A model generated the notes under the pieces. That model did no database searches. It was not told the origin of the DNA and was given only the letters and a program-made list of their open reading frames with translations. DNA of 64,000 nt, from positions 372,001 to 436,000 of the forward strand of contig NZ_VFPH01000001.1 in NCBI RefSeq assembly GCF_006717045.1, given 5' to 3'. Positions 49,587 to 59,404 of this stretch are shown here, piece by piece. The DNA comes from Pseudonocardia cypriaca. Lineage in GTDB: Bacteria > Actinomycetota > Actinomycetes > Mycobacteriales > Pseudonocardiaceae. The first letter of the stretch is position 1, and every line of letters begins with the position of its first letter. The translations under genes and the position numbers were made by a program.

Positions 49587-49705
49587 CGCCCAGAGCCGGG
49601 TGGAGTAATGCCCGGCGATCACCGCACGAGTAGTTCATCCGGAACTCGGCGCACCCGGTGCGTCGGGAAGCACTTTCCACACCCATCGGTCGAGAAGGGC
49701 GGCGA

Positions 49706-51259
49706 ATGAGCCCGCTGCAGCAATACACCGTGCGCGTCCTCCGGCGGTGGCCGGTGATCGTAGTGCTGGCACTGGTCGGAGCGGCGACGTCGGCGGCGTG
49801 GTTCTTCACCACGGCGACCACCACCTACACCGCGACGGCGGCGCTCTCGACGCAGTCCGCCGAGCGCGGGCCCGAGCAGGACGCGGTACTCGCGCTCGGC
49901 TACGTCAACTACTTCAACCAGGCCAGCTACCAGGAACTGCTGCGGCGCGAGTCGGGGATCCCGGCGGACGTCGCCCTCACGGCGATGACCGGGGCGACCA
50001 GCCCGATCCTCTACATCTCGGCGACCGGCTCCGACGAGCAGGCGGCCCGGAGCGCGGCGACCGTCGCGACGGACACGTTCCGGAACGACGTGCGCGAGAG
50101 CCTGATCGAGGAGCGCCGCCGGGCAGCCGAGGACATCCAGGCCGAGATCGACCGCAACACGGCCGAGCTCACCGGTCCCGGTGTTCGCCAGGACGTCCAG
50201 GTCAACATCGTGCTCGACCAGATCCGGTCGCTCCAGGGCCGGCTCACCGATGTGGTGTCCGACAACACGAACCACCTGAAGCCGCTGCAGTCGGAACCCG
50301 GCGTGGCGAGCTCGAGGGAGAACCCGCTCGTGGCGACCGCGACGGGTGCGGTCGGGGGAGCGCTGCTCGGCGTACTCGTCGCGCTGCTGCTCGTCGTGAC
50401 CGACTCGCGGGTCCGCAACGAGGTCGACGTCCGGCACCGCCTCGGTGTCGAGGTCCTCGAGGACGTTGCCGGCGTCGCTCCCGCTGAGCGGGCCCGGCTG
50501 GTGCGCACCCTCGTCAACTCGTTGCGTCTCGCCGGCCACTCCGAGCGCACGGTGTTGGCGGTCGTTGCTCCCCGCGGCAGCGTGGCGGCCCGGCGGTTGG
50601 CGCGCGAGCTCGCCGCCGCCGGATCGGCCCCCCGCAGGCAGGCCGTGCTCGTGCGGGCCGACCTGACGACGCCCGACATCCGACCCGGCTTCCTGGATGC
50701 CCTCGCGGAGCGCGCGGCGGCGCGGGACGCCCTCCTGTCCGGCCCGGACGGCGTGCTGGTGCTGCCGGTCGGTCGCAGGACCGGCGACGGAGCGTGGTCG
50801 CTGGTGGCGCCGGAGCAGGTGAGCGAGATCGTCGACGAGGTCGCCGAAGGTTCCCCGCTCGCCGTCCTCGACGCGCCGCCTCTGCTGGAGGCGCCGGAGA
50901 GCCAGATCGTCTGTGCCGCCGCCGACCGGGTGCTGCTCGTGCTCGAGCGGGACACGACGACCTGGAGCGATGCCGGCGAGGCGCTCCGGCTGCTCGGGCA
51001 GGTGGATGCCACGGTCACCGGGATCGTTCTCGACGAGCCGCACTTCGACAGCCCGCGCGAGGTGTTGGTACCGCGGAGCGGCGCCGACGAGGGCTCCGCG
51101 GAGACCATGACCAACGTGCTCCCGGTGGTGTCGACCGAGCTCGTCGGGCCCGCGCAGAGCCCCGTCCCCTCTCCGCGCCCGCGACCGAGGCCGGTCTCCG
51201 TCGGCGCGAACTCGGAGGACCACGAGCGGCCGGCGGCGGACGTCCCGGACCATGGCTGA
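49706..51259 (+). CDS. Wzz-type chain-length / polysaccharide co-polymerase
   Basis: A 517-residue membrane protein of the chain-length determinant family. An N-terminal helix (WPVIVVLALVGAATSAAWFF) precedes an outside domain with coiled-coil (about 60-190). A second helix (TGAVGGALLGVLVALLLVVT) leads to a cytoplasmic part (about 235-517) that looks like a degenerate BY-kinase or P-loop domain without a clear Walker A. ATG 49706 with GAAGGG upstream is chosen over GTG 49658. The end overlaps the polymerase gene by 8 bp. Confidence 0.85.
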   Translation: MSPLQQYTVRVLRRWPVIVVLALVGAATSAAWFFTTATTTYTATAALSTQSAERGPEQDAVLALGYVNYFNQASYQELLRRESGIPADVALTAMTGATSPILYISATGSDEQAARSAATVATDTFRNDVRESLIEERRRAAEDIQAEIDRNTAELTGPGVRQDVQVNIVLDQIRSLQGRLTDVVSDNTNHLKPLQSEPGVASSRENPLVATATGAVGGALLGVLVALLLVVTDSRVRNEVDVRHRLGVEVLEDVAGVAPAERARLVRTLVNSLRLAGHSERTVLAVVAPRGSVAARRLARELAAAGSAPRRQAVLVRADLTTPDIRPGFLDALAERAAARDALLSGPDGVLVLPVGRRTGDGAWSLVAPEQVSEIVDEVAEGSPLAVLDAPPLLEAPESQIVCAAADRVLLVLERDTTTWSDAGEALRLLGQVDATVTGIVLDEPHFDSPREVLVPRSGADEGSAETMTNVLPVVSTELVGPAQSPVPSPRPRPRPVSVGANSEDHERPAADVPDHG

Positions 51260-52766
51260 TGCGACGACGCTGACCGGCACGGCCCGGCGCGGCGTGGCGA
51301 CCGTGCGCGCGCACGCCGCCGCGATCGTGGCGGCGCCGGCCTTCCCGCTGCACGCCGGGGTCGGGGCCGGGGTGCTGGTCATCGTCGCCGTGGTGTTCGC
51401 CGGGCCGGTCAGCGGCCCCTCCGGTCTGCTGTTCGTGGCCGCCGCGCTCGCCATGGCCGCTCTCGTGCTGGGCTCGCCGACCGCAGCCATGCTCGTGCTG
51501 CTGGTCGCGAGCTTCACGCGGCTGGCGGTCGAGGTTCCCGCACTCCCCTCGGAGCCGATGGTCTTCGCGCTGCTGGCCCTGATGATCGTGGCGGGGGTGG
51601 CGGTGTTTCGGGGCACGATGCGGTTCCGGATCGGGGCCATCGAGGCGGCGATGGCGCTCTACCTGCTCTGGAACCTCGTCTCGACGGTGTGGCCGCACGA
51701 TCTGCCGCCCGTCGAGCCCGGAACCGGGGCCGTCGTGCCGGTCCTGCGCTTCATCATGACCGGCACGCTCATGCCGTTCCTGGCCTTCGTCGTGGCGCGC
51801 GTCGCGTTCCGGACGGAGCGCACGATCCGGCCGGTGCTGTTCCTGATCACGGTGCTCGCCGCGTACTCGGCGGCGGTCAGCATCGTCCAGTTCACGGGCC
51901 CGACGGCGCTGGTCTGGCCGCACTACATCCTGGAGTCGAGAACCTGGGAGGGCCGGGCGGTCGGCATCTTCAACCAGCCGGTCGTCAACGGCCTGACGAT
52001 GATCGCGGGCTTCGTAACCGGGATGTTCCTCGCGCGCGAGCGGTCACTGCGCCCGGCGGCGCGGATCGCCGGGCTCGTCGTCGCCGCGATGTGCGTGCCG
52101 GGGATCTACCTGACGCACACCCGCGCGGTGTGGCTCGTGTTCGGCCTGGCCGTCGTGCTGTGCGCGGTGTTCGCCGCAGGCGCGCGCGCCGGGTTCGTCG
52201 TGACCCTCGGCGGCGCGGTCGCGTTCATCGCGCTCACCTGGACGACCTTCACGAGCAGCGACCGGGCGGCGGGCGGCATCGGCTCCACCAGCGAGGTCGA
52301 CGACCGGTTGAACGCCATCGCCACCGCGCTGTGGGCGATCGAGCAGAAGCCGATCCTGGGCTGGGGTATTGCCCGGTTCGCCGCGCTGAACACCTACCAC
52401 CACCAGGTCTGGGCGCCCAACGTGGACTTCCGGCGCGGCTACGCGATCGCCTCGCACGAGAACGAGCTGGGGATCGCCGCCGAACTCGGCGTCGTGGGGC
52501 TGGTGCTGTGGCTCGCCGTGCTGATCGGGGTGATCTGGAAGCTGCTGTCGGTGCTGCGGCGGATGCCGGTGGAGGGTCTCGCCGGTCGCCGGCTCGGTCT
52601 GCTCGCGCTGACCGTGGTCGGCACGTGGGTCGTGTGCGGTCTCACCGTCGACCTGCGCTACTTCGACTTCGCGAACCTCCTGGTGTTCCTGCTGGTCGGC
52701 GCTGCCATCGGGGCCGCGGAGTCGGTGCGCGCCGAACCCGACCGGGCCCCGGTGGCCGTCCGATGA
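51252..52766 (+). CDS. O-antigen ligase / Wzy-type polymerase family protein
   Basis: A 504-residue protein with about 10-12 membrane helices, and the O-antigen ligase/polymerase signature in the large outside loop and the helix following. GRAVGIFNQPVVNGLTMIAG and LTHTRAVWLVFGLAVVLCAV are the central segments, followed by KPILGWGIARFAALNTYHHQ. It is likely to join repeat units of the exopolysaccharide outside the membrane. ATG 51252 overlaps the preceding gene. The stop overlaps the next start as ATGA. Confidence 0.88.
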   Translation: MADATTLTGTARRGVATVRAHAAAIVAAPAFPLHAGVGAGVLVIVAVVFAGPVSGPSGLLFVAAALAMAALVLGSPTAAMLVLLVASFTRLAVEVPALPSEPMVFALLALMIVAGVAVFRGTMRFRIGAIEAAMALYLLWNLVSTVWPHDLPPVEPGTGAVVPVLRFIMTGTLMPFLAFVVARVAFRTERTIRPVLFLITVLAAYSAAVSIVQFTGPTALVWPHYILESRTWEGRAVGIFNQPVVNGLTMIAGFVTGMFLARERSLRPAARIAGLVVAAMCVPGIYLTHTRAVWLVFGLAVVLCAVFAAGARAGFVVTLGGAVAFIALTWTTFTSSDRAAGGIGSTSEVDDRLNAIATALWAIEQKPILGWGIARFAALNTYHHQVWAPNVDFRRGYAIASHENELGIAAELGVVGLVLWLAVLIGVIWKLLSVLRRMPVEGLAGRRLGLLALTVVGTWVVCGLTVDLRYFDFANLLVFLLVGAAIGAAESVRAEPDRAPVAVR

Positions 52767-53812
52767 CGAAGGTGCTCATGGTCTCCACGAGCATGCGGAC
52801 GCGCGGGGGCGTCGCCAGCTACGTGCGCATGCTGCGGGGCACCCCGCTGTGGGAGCGCTGGCTCGTGGAGCACATCGCGTCCCACCGCGACGGGAGCCGG
52901 ACCGTGAAGGTGGCCGTGTTCGCCCGCGCCCTGGGGCAGTACGTCGTCGCGCTGCTGCTGCGCCGGCCCGACCTCGTGCACCTGCACATGGCTTCGTACG
53001 GCAGCTTCGCGCGTAAGGCCGGTCTGTTCTGGCTGGCGTGGGCGCTGCGGGTCCCAGCCGTGGTGCACCTGCACGGGGCCGAGTTCCACCTCTTCCACGC
53101 CGGTCTGCCCCGGCCGCTGCGGGCGGTCGTGCGCGCGACGTTGACGCGGGCCGCCGTGGTGGTGGCACTCGGCGACCGCTGGGCGCGCGAGCTGGCCTTG
53201 ATCGCCCCGGCCGCCCGGGTGGTGCCGGTGCCGAACGCCGTGCCGGTGCCCGTCGCGGCCGCCCGCCCTCCGGACGCCCCGCCGCACGCCGTCTTCCTCG
53301 GTGAGATCGGCGAGCGCAAAGGCGCCTTCGTCCTGATCGAGGCGTGGGCTCGGCTCGCGCCGGGCACCCGCCTGACTCTTGCCGGGGACGGCGCCGTCGA
53401 GCGGGCCCGGCGCGTGGTCGCGGAGCACGGGCTCGAGGGTTCGGTGCAGGTTCGGAGCTGGTTGCCGCCGGATCAGGTCGGCGAGCTGCTCGCCGGAGCT
53501 GACGTCCTCGTGCTCCCGTCCCGCAACGAGGGCCAGCCGATGGCCGTGCTGGAGGCGATGGCGCACGGCCTGTGCGTCGTTGCCAGCGAGGTGGGAGGCA
53601 TCCCCGAGCTGGTCGACGACGGCCGCACGGGGCTACTGGTCCCGCCCGACGACGTCGAGGCGCTGGCCGCGGCGCTGCGGAAGGTGCTCGCCGACGCCGG
53701 TCTGCGCGCCGCGCTCGGGGCCGCGGCGCGGGAGCGGGCCCTGCGGGAGTTCGACGTGGACGTCGTGTGGCGCCGGATCGACGCGATCTACCAGGGGGTG
53801 GCGGGGCGATGA
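52763..53812 (+). CDS. glycosyltransferase family 4
   Basis: A 349-residue GT-B fold glycosyltransferase. The N-terminal part begins VLMVSTSMRTRGGVASYVRML and includes VVHLHGAEFHLFH. The C-terminal nucleotide-sugar half has LGEIGERKGAFVLIEAWARL, LTLAGDGAVE and PSRNEGQPMAVLEAMAHGL, the EX7E motif region of GT4. It adds one sugar of the repeat unit; donor and acceptor are unknown. ATG 52763 overlaps the polymerase stop, and its own stop overlaps the next gene, so translation is coupled along the operon. Confidence 0.92.
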   Translation: MTKVLMVSTSMRTRGGVASYVRMLRGTPLWERWLVEHIASHRDGSRTVKVAVFARALGQYVVALLLRRPDLVHLHMASYGSFARKAGLFWLAWALRVPAVVHLHGAEFHLFHAGLPRPLRAVVRATLTRAAVVVALGDRWARELALIAPAARVVPVPNAVPVPVAAARPPDAPPHAVFLGEIGERKGAFVLIEAWARLAPGTRLTLAGDGAVERARRVVAEHGLEGSVQVRSWLPPDQVGELLAGADVLVLPSRNEGQPMAVLEAMAHGLCVVASEVGGIPELVDDGRTGLLVPPDDVEALAAALRKVLADAGLRAALGAAARERALREFDVDVVWRRIDAIYQGVAGR

Positions 53813-56073
53813 GTGCGACGTGGTGGCGGAGGACGCCGCGACGGGCGGGCCCGATGCGGGTGATGTTCGTCGTGCCCGACCTCGGGCTGGGCGGGGCCGA
53901 GCGGCATGTGGTGACGCTCGCGCCCGCACTCGACCCGGACGCGTTCCGTGTGAGCATCGTCTGCGTCGGCGACGAGGGCGAGCTGTTCGACGAGCTGCGC
54001 GACACCGGCGTGCCGGCGCATGCCCTGCACAGCCGGACCCGGCCGGTCCGAGCACTCGTCGCGCTCGTGCGCGCGATGCGGGAGGAGCGGCCGGACATCG
54101 TGGTCACCCGCGGCTACAACGCCGAGGCGCTCGGCCGGATCGCCGCCGCGCTCACGCGGGTGCCGCGCTCGGTCGTCTGGGTGCACAACGCCACCGATAT
54201 CGGCCCTCGTGGGCGGATCCGGCCCGTGGTCGACCGCCTGCTCGAGCCGTTGACGAGCGCCTACTACGGCGTCGCGCACGCTCAGCGCACCTACCTGGTC
54301 GACGAGCTCGGGCACCCCGCGGAGAAGGTCGAGATCATCCACAACGGCGTCGACCCCGCACGTTTCGCCCCGGGTGCCCCGGTCGATCTGGGACTGCCGG
54401 CGGGGGCCAGGGCGATCGGGATCGTCGCGGTGTTGCGGGAGGAGAAGGACCACCCGACCCTCCTGCGCGCCATGCGGATGGTGGTGGACGAGGTCCCCGA
54501 GGCGCACCTGCTCGTGATCGGCGACGGGCCGCTGCGCCCAGAGCTCGAGGAGCTGGCGCGACAGCTCGGCATGTCGGGGAACGTCACGTTCGCCGGGTCC
54601 CGGCCGGACGTCGCCGCGCTGCTGCCCGCGCTGGACGTCGCCGTCCTGAGCTCCACCACCGAGTGCTTCCCGATGGCGGTGCTCGAGGCGATGGCGTGCG
54701 GTGTGCCGGTCGTCGGCACCGAGGTGGGCGGGGTGCCGGAGATGATCGAGGACGGCGTCACCGGGTATCTCGTGCCGTCGCGGCACCCGCGCGCGACGGC
54801 GGACGCACTCGTGAAGATCCTCCGCGATCCGGCGCGGGCCGCGGAGATGGGCCGCGCGGCCCGCGACCGGGTGCTCGCGGAGTTCACGCTCGATCGGTCG
54901 GTCCGCCGCGCGGGTGCGACGCTCGCGCGGACGGCCGGGCGCAAGCCCGCGCGGCTCGCCGTCGTCCTCGACCAGACTGCGGTGGGCGGGGCCGAGCGGT
55001 TGCTGCTCGACCTGTGCCGGCGGTTCGACCGGTCGGTCGTCGAGCCGAGGCTGGTGTGCCTGCGCGCCGAGGGGCCCCTCGGCGACGCGTTCCGCGAGGT
55101 GGTGCCCGTCGAGGTGCTCGACCGCACGGGACGGTTCGACATGCGGACGCTCCCGCGCCTGGTCCGCTCGCTCCGGGCCGCGCACACCGACGTCGTGCTC
55201 GTCGCCCACCACAACCGGGCGGCACTGGCGCTCGGGCGGGTCGCGGCGCGCCTGGCAGGTGCGGCGCACGTGGTCGCCGCGCACGACATGGACCTCACCC
55301 GGGTGGGCGGCCGGGTGCTCCCGCGCCACGTCGTCGAGACACTGTTCCTGTCCGAGGCTCTCGTGCTGCTGGCCCCCAGCCAGGGCCGCTACCTGCACGA
55401 GGAGGAGGGGGTCGGCCGGTTCCCGTGGCGCCGGGCCCCGGAGGTGGTGATCCCGAACGGGATCGTCGTCGGTCCACGGCCCGGCCCGGCCGACCGGGCC
55501 GAGGCGCGCCGCAGACTCGGGCTGGACGACGCCGACCTGGTGATCGGCATCGCCGCGCGGTTGAGCAAGCAGAAGGCGCACCACATCCTGCTGCGGGCCA
55601 CGGCACGGCTGGCCGTCGACCGGGCGCGGCTGCGCCTCGTCGTGATCGGCGGCGGGGTGGAGGAGCCCGCCCTGCGGGCACTGGTGGCCGAGCTGGGAAT
55701 CGCGGATCACGTGCTGTTCACCGGCGTCCGCGATGACGTCCGGGAGCTCCTGCCGGGCTGCGACGTCACCTGCCTGTCCTCGGTGCACGAAGGCGCACCG
55801 CTCGTGGTGCTGGAGTCGATGGCCGCCTGCGTGCCGGTCGTCGCGACGGACTGCGGGGCGGTGCGTGACCTGGTTGCCGACGGCAGGGAGGGGTACGTCG
55901 TGCCGGTCGGGGACGCGTCCGCCCTCGCTGACCGCCTCGGCATATTGCTCGACGACCCGCGGATGCGCGCCGAGATGGGCGAGCGAGCGCGGCAGCGCGC
56001 CGAGGCCGAGTACTCCATCGAGCACACTGCGGCACGCTTCCAGGAACTGATCACGCGGTTGGCGGTCCGATGA
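53809..56073 (+). CDS. fused tandem glycosyltransferase (two GT4 domains)
   Basis: A 754-residue protein made of two complete GT4 units in one frame. The first (about 15-380) starts MRVMFVVPDLGLGGAERHVV and has PEKV-like PAEKVEIIHNGVDPARF and STTECFPMAVLEAMACGVPV. The second (about 384-754) starts LAVVLDQTAVGGAERLLLDL and has APEVVIPNGIVVG, IAARLSKQKAHHILL and SSVHEGAPLVVLESMAACVP. Each has its own GGAER and EX7E segments, so both may be active and add two sugars in turn. No internal stop or frameshift separates them. ATG 53809 overlaps the preceding stop. Confidence 0.92.
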   Translation: MSATWWRRTPRRAGPMRVMFVVPDLGLGGAERHVVTLAPALDPDAFRVSIVCVGDEGELFDELRDTGVPAHALHSRTRPVRALVALVRAMREERPDIVVTRGYNAEALGRIAAALTRVPRSVVWVHNATDIGPRGRIRPVVDRLLEPLTSAYYGVAHAQRTYLVDELGHPAEKVEIIHNGVDPARFAPGAPVDLGLPAGARAIGIVAVLREEKDHPTLLRAMRMVVDEVPEAHLLVIGDGPLRPELEELARQLGMSGNVTFAGSRPDVAALLPALDVAVLSSTTECFPMAVLEAMACGVPVVGTEVGGVPEMIEDGVTGYLVPSRHPRATADALVKILRDPARAAEMGRAARDRVLAEFTLDRSVRRAGATLARTAGRKPARLAVVLDQTAVGGAERLLLDLCRRFDRSVVEPRLVCLRAEGPLGDAFREVVPVEVLDRTGRFDMRTLPRLVRSLRAAHTDVVLVAHHNRAALALGRVAARLAGAAHVVAAHDMDLTRVGGRVLPRHVVETLFLSEALVLLAPSQGRYLHEEEGVGRFPWRRAPEVVIPNGIVVGPRPGPADRAEARRRLGLDDADLVIGIAARLSKQKAHHILLRATARLAVDRARLRLVVIGGGVEEPALRALVAELGIADHVLFTGVRDDVRELLPGCDVTCLSSVHEGAPLVVLESMAACVPVVATDCGAVRDLVADGREGYVVPVGDASALADRLGILLDDPRMRAEMGERARQRAEAEYSIEHTAARFQELITRLAVR

Positions 56074-57284
56074 GGTCACCCCGCGTGCTGATCCTCGTCG
56101 AAAACCTCTCGGTCCCGATGGACCGGCGGGTGTGGCAGGAGAGCCGCGCGCTCGTCCGGGCCGGGTACGAGGTGGTCGTCGTCTGCCCGATGGGCGGCTC
56201 GATGGACACCGAACCGGAGGTCGTGCTCGAGGGCGTGCGCATCCTGCGCTACCCGCTGCGAGCGGCAACGGGAGGGCCTTCCGGGTACGTCCGGGAGTAC
56301 GGGGTCGCCCTGTGGCACACGCTCCGGCTCGCCCTGCGCGTTCGCCGGGAGGGCCCCGTCGACGTCGTGCAGGCCTGCAACCCGCCCGACCTGCTGTTCC
56401 TCGCGGCGCTGCCGCTCGTGGCCGCGGGCGCGCGGTTCGTCTTCGACCACCACGACCTCGTCCCGGAGCTCTTCCACTCCCGCTTCGGACGTGGACGGGC
56501 GCTCCTGGGGGTGGCGAAGCTGCTCGAACGCGTCACGTTCGCCCTGGCCGACGGGGTGATCAGCACGAACGAGAGCTACCGGCAGCTCGCGCTCACCCGT
56601 GGTCGCAAGGCGCCCAGCGCCGTGCAGGTGGTGCGCAGCGCGCCCGATCTGAGCCGGTTCCGCCCTCGCGAGCCCGATCCGACGTTGCGGCGGGGAAAGC
56701 GGTACCTCGCGGCCTACCTCGGGGTGATGGGTCCGCAGGACGGGGTCGACGGCGCGCTGCGCGCGCTCGCCCACCTGCGACATGACCGGGGTCGCGACGA
56801 CCTGCACACGGTGCTCATGGGCGGCGGGGACGACCTCGACGACCTGATCGCACTCGCCCGGGACCTGGGACTGTCCGACTGCGTGGAGTTCACCGGGAGG
56901 GTGCCCGACGAGTTCGTGCAGCGCTGCCTGTCCACCGCGGACGTCTGCCTGTCGCCGGATCCGAAGAACCCGCTCAACGACCTCTCCACGATGAACAAGG
57001 TCGTCGAGTACATGGCGATGGGGCGGCCGCTGGTGTCGTTCGAGCTGCGGGAGGCCCGGGTCTCGGCGGGTGAGGCGGCCGCGTACGCCCCGGCCGGCGA
57101 CGAGCCGGCTTTCGCGGCACTGATCGACGAACTGCTCGACGACCCCGACCGCCGCGAGCGGATGGGTGAGATCGGACGGGCCCGGGTGGCGGACCGGCTG
57201 TCCTGGGAGGTGTCCGAGCGCAACCTGCTCGGCTTCTACGAGCGGCTGCTCGACCGCGGGAGGACGGGGGTGGCGGTGCGATGA
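56070..57284 (+). CDS. glycosyltransferase family 4 (WbuB/FkbM-neighbour type)
   Basis: A 404-residue GT4 enzyme. It begins RVLILVENLSVPMDRRVWQE, typical of the subgroup in exopolysaccharide loci, and continues with VQACNPPDLLFLAALPLVAA and FVFDHHDLVPELFHSRFG. The donor half has YLGVMGPQDGVDGALRALAH, EFTGRVPDEFVQRCLSTADV and STMNKVVEYMAMGRPLVSFE. ATG 56070 overlaps the fusion gene and the stop overlaps the heparinase-like gene. The sugar is not predictable. Confidence 0.92.
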   Translation: MRSPRVLILVENLSVPMDRRVWQESRALVRAGYEVVVVCPMGGSMDTEPEVVLEGVRILRYPLRAATGGPSGYVREYGVALWHTLRLALRVRREGPVDVVQACNPPDLLFLAALPLVAAGARFVFDHHDLVPELFHSRFGRGRALLGVAKLLERVTFALADGVISTNESYRQLALTRGRKAPSAVQVVRSAPDLSRFRPREPDPTLRRGKRYLAAYLGVMGPQDGVDGALRALAHLRHDRGRDDLHTVLMGGGDDLDDLIALARDLGLSDCVEFTGRVPDEFVQRCLSTADVCLSPDPKNPLNDLSTMNKVVEYMAMGRPLVSFELREARVSAGEAAAYAPAGDEPAFAALIDELLDDPDRRERMGEIGRARVADRLSWEVSERNLLGFYERLLDRGRTGVAVR

Positions 57285-59404
57285 ACCGCCTCGGTTGGTA
57301 CTGGTCGCGGGTCCGGGCCATGAGCGCGCCGGAGCTGGCGTGGCGGGTGCAGCGCGTCATCTCCGAGACGGCCGCGCCCGCGCTGCGGCACGCGCAGCGA
57401 ACCCGTGACGTCGACAGCTCGTACTGGGAGGGCACCTTCGCGGGGTTCCGCGATGCCGTCGGCCGGCCCGTACTGCTCGATCGCGCGCGGGCCGCCGACC
57501 TGGCCAACCGGTTCCCCGCCGAGGCAGCCGCTGTCGTCGCCGCAGCTGACGAGTGCCGCGCCGGCCGGTTCGCCTTCTTCGGACAGGAGCCGGTAGATCT
57601 CGGTCCGGGGCCGATCGACTGGCAGGTCGACCCGCGCTCCGGCTTCCGCTGGCCCGCGGTAGCGGCCAACCGGCTCGACCACCGCACCGCGGCCGCCGAC
57701 CCGAAGTGGATCTGGGAGCTCAACCGGCTCCAGCACCTGCCGTGGCTCGCTCAGGCATGGCTCTTCACCGGCGACCGCGCCTACGCCGACGCAGCACTCG
57801 ACCAGCTCGACGGGTGGCTGGAGCAGAACCCCGTGGGCCACGGCATCGCGTGGCGGGGAGCGTTCGAGGTCGGGGTGCGCGCGCTGTCGGTCACGATCGC
57901 GCTCCAAGGCCTCCGCGACGCGCCCTCGCTGACTCGGGAGCGGTATGCCCGGGCCGTCAGCATGCTCAGCCGTTGTGCGCCGCTGCTCTGGCGGCAGCGC
58001 TCGCGGTTCAGCTCCGCCAACAACCATCTCGTGGGCGAGATGGCCGGGCTCGCCGCCATCGCGATCCTGCACCCGGAGATCCCGGGGGCGCGGCGCTGGG
58101 AGGCGAGGGCGCTCGGCGTGCTGGCCAGGGAGGCAGGCCGGCAGATCCTGCCCGACGGCGCAGGGGCCGAGCAGTCCACCGTGTACCAGCAGTTCTGTTC
58201 GGACCTGTTCCTGGTGCCGGCCGCCCTGGTGCGGCTGCGTGGGGACCAGCCGCCCCAGCCCGTCCTCGACGGCCTGCAACGGGGCGCGCGCTACCTGCGC
58301 GCCCTCCTCGGCGACGGCGACCCGCTGCCCCGCTACGGCGACGACGACGGCGGAATCGCCCTGCGGCTGCTCCCGGACCAGGTCCCCGACGTGCACCGGC
58401 ACCTCGCGGCGGTCTCCGCGTTGCTCGGCGAGGCAGCGGCCGACCTGGCCGCGGCCTGGCTCGGCGGGTCCGGCGGCGCCGCTGTGCCTGCTCCGGGCGA
58501 GAGGGAGCTGTACGCGGCCGACGGCGGGCTGGTCGTGATGCGCCGGGAGGACCGCAGGATCACGGTGGACACCGGCCCCCTCGGTTACCTGTCGATCGCG
58601 GCGCACGGCCATGCCGACGCCCTGTCCGTCACCGTGACCGCAGGCGGCCGCGACCTCGTCGGCGATCCCGGCACCGGCAGCTACTACGCCGAGCCGGCTT
58701 GGCGGCGGGCCTTCCGCGGCACGCGGGCGCACGCCACCGTCGCCGTCGACGACGAGGACCAGTCGGTTCCCGGCGGGCCGTTCCTCTGGGTACGCCACGC
58801 GAACACGACCGTCCGGTCGGTCGACCTGGAGCGCGGGATCGTCGAGGCCGAACACGACGGCTACACGCGGCTCGCCGAACCCGTGACCCACCGCCGCTAC
58901 GTCGTCGCGCCGCGGGGGCAGAACTCCGTCCTGGTCGTCGACCTGCTCACCGGCGAGGGCGAACACCGCGTCCGCACCGCGTGGCCGCTACACCCCGAGC
59001 TCGACGTGCGGACTGCCGACGACACCCACCTCGTCACCCGTGACGGCCGGCCGGTGCTGCAGATCGCGTCCGCGGTCGGCACGCCGTGGGCAGTGCGGGG
59101 GGACGAGGAGACCCGGCTCGGGTGGTGGTCGCCCCGGTTCGAGGCGTGGGAGCCGGCCTGGCTGGTGGGTACGGTGCTGGAGGCCGCGCGGCTGCCGGCC
59201 GTGGTGGTGACCGTGCTGACGGTCTCCCAGCTCGCCGACCCCGTCGTCGAAGGGCTCACGGTCGGCGGGACGGACGTGATCGAGGTGTGCTGGACCGAGC
59301 GCGAGGGGGATGCGCGGGTGGCGCGGTCGGTCGCCCTCGATCCGGCGGTGCCGGGCGCCGTGACCGTCGGGACGCCCCACGACACCGCGACTCGCGCGCA
59401 CTGA
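57281..59404 (+). CDS. heparinase II/III family protein
   Basis: A 707-residue protein of the alginate-lyase / heparinase II/III group. An N-terminal alpha/alpha toroid (about 60-380) contains NRLQHLPWLAQAWLFTGDRA and FSSANNHLVGEMAGLAAIAI. A beta-sandwich C-terminal domain contains GYLSIAAHGHADALSVTVTA and GDPGTGSYYAEP. The Asn/His/Tyr residues in these segments fit the lyase active site. No signal peptide is seen. Such genes are common in exopolysaccharide loci, where they may trim the polymer. The last codons (ACCGCGACTCGCGCGCAC) are part of a repeat array. Confidence 0.9.
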   Translation: MNRLGWYWSRVRAMSAPELAWRVQRVISETAAPALRHAQRTRDVDSSYWEGTFAGFRDAVGRPVLLDRARAADLANRFPAEAAAVVAAADECRAGRFAFFGQEPVDLGPGPIDWQVDPRSGFRWPAVAANRLDHRTAAADPKWIWELNRLQHLPWLAQAWLFTGDRAYADAALDQLDGWLEQNPVGHGIAWRGAFEVGVRALSVTIALQGLRDAPSLTRERYARAVSMLSRCAPLLWRQRSRFSSANNHLVGEMAGLAAIAILHPEIPGARRWEARALGVLAREAGRQILPDGAGAEQSTVYQQFCSDLFLVPAALVRLRGDQPPQPVLDGLQRGARYLRALLGDGDPLPRYGDDDGGIALRLLPDQVPDVHRHLAAVSALLGEAAADLAAAWLGGSGGAAVPAPGERELYAADGGLVVMRREDRRITVDTGPLGYLSIAAHGHADALSVTVTAGGRDLVGDPGTGSYYAEPAWRRAFRGTRAHATVAVDDEDQSVPGGPFLWVRHANTTVRSVDLERGIVEAEHDGYTRLAEPVTHRRYVVAPRGQNSVLVVDLLTGEGEHRVRTAWPLHPELDVRTADDTHLVTRDGRPVLQIASAVGTPWAVRGDEETRLGWWSPRFEAWEPAWLVGTVLEAARLPAVVVTVLTVSQLADPVVEGLTVGGTDVIEVCWTEREGDARVARSVALDPAVPGAVTVGTPHDTATRAH

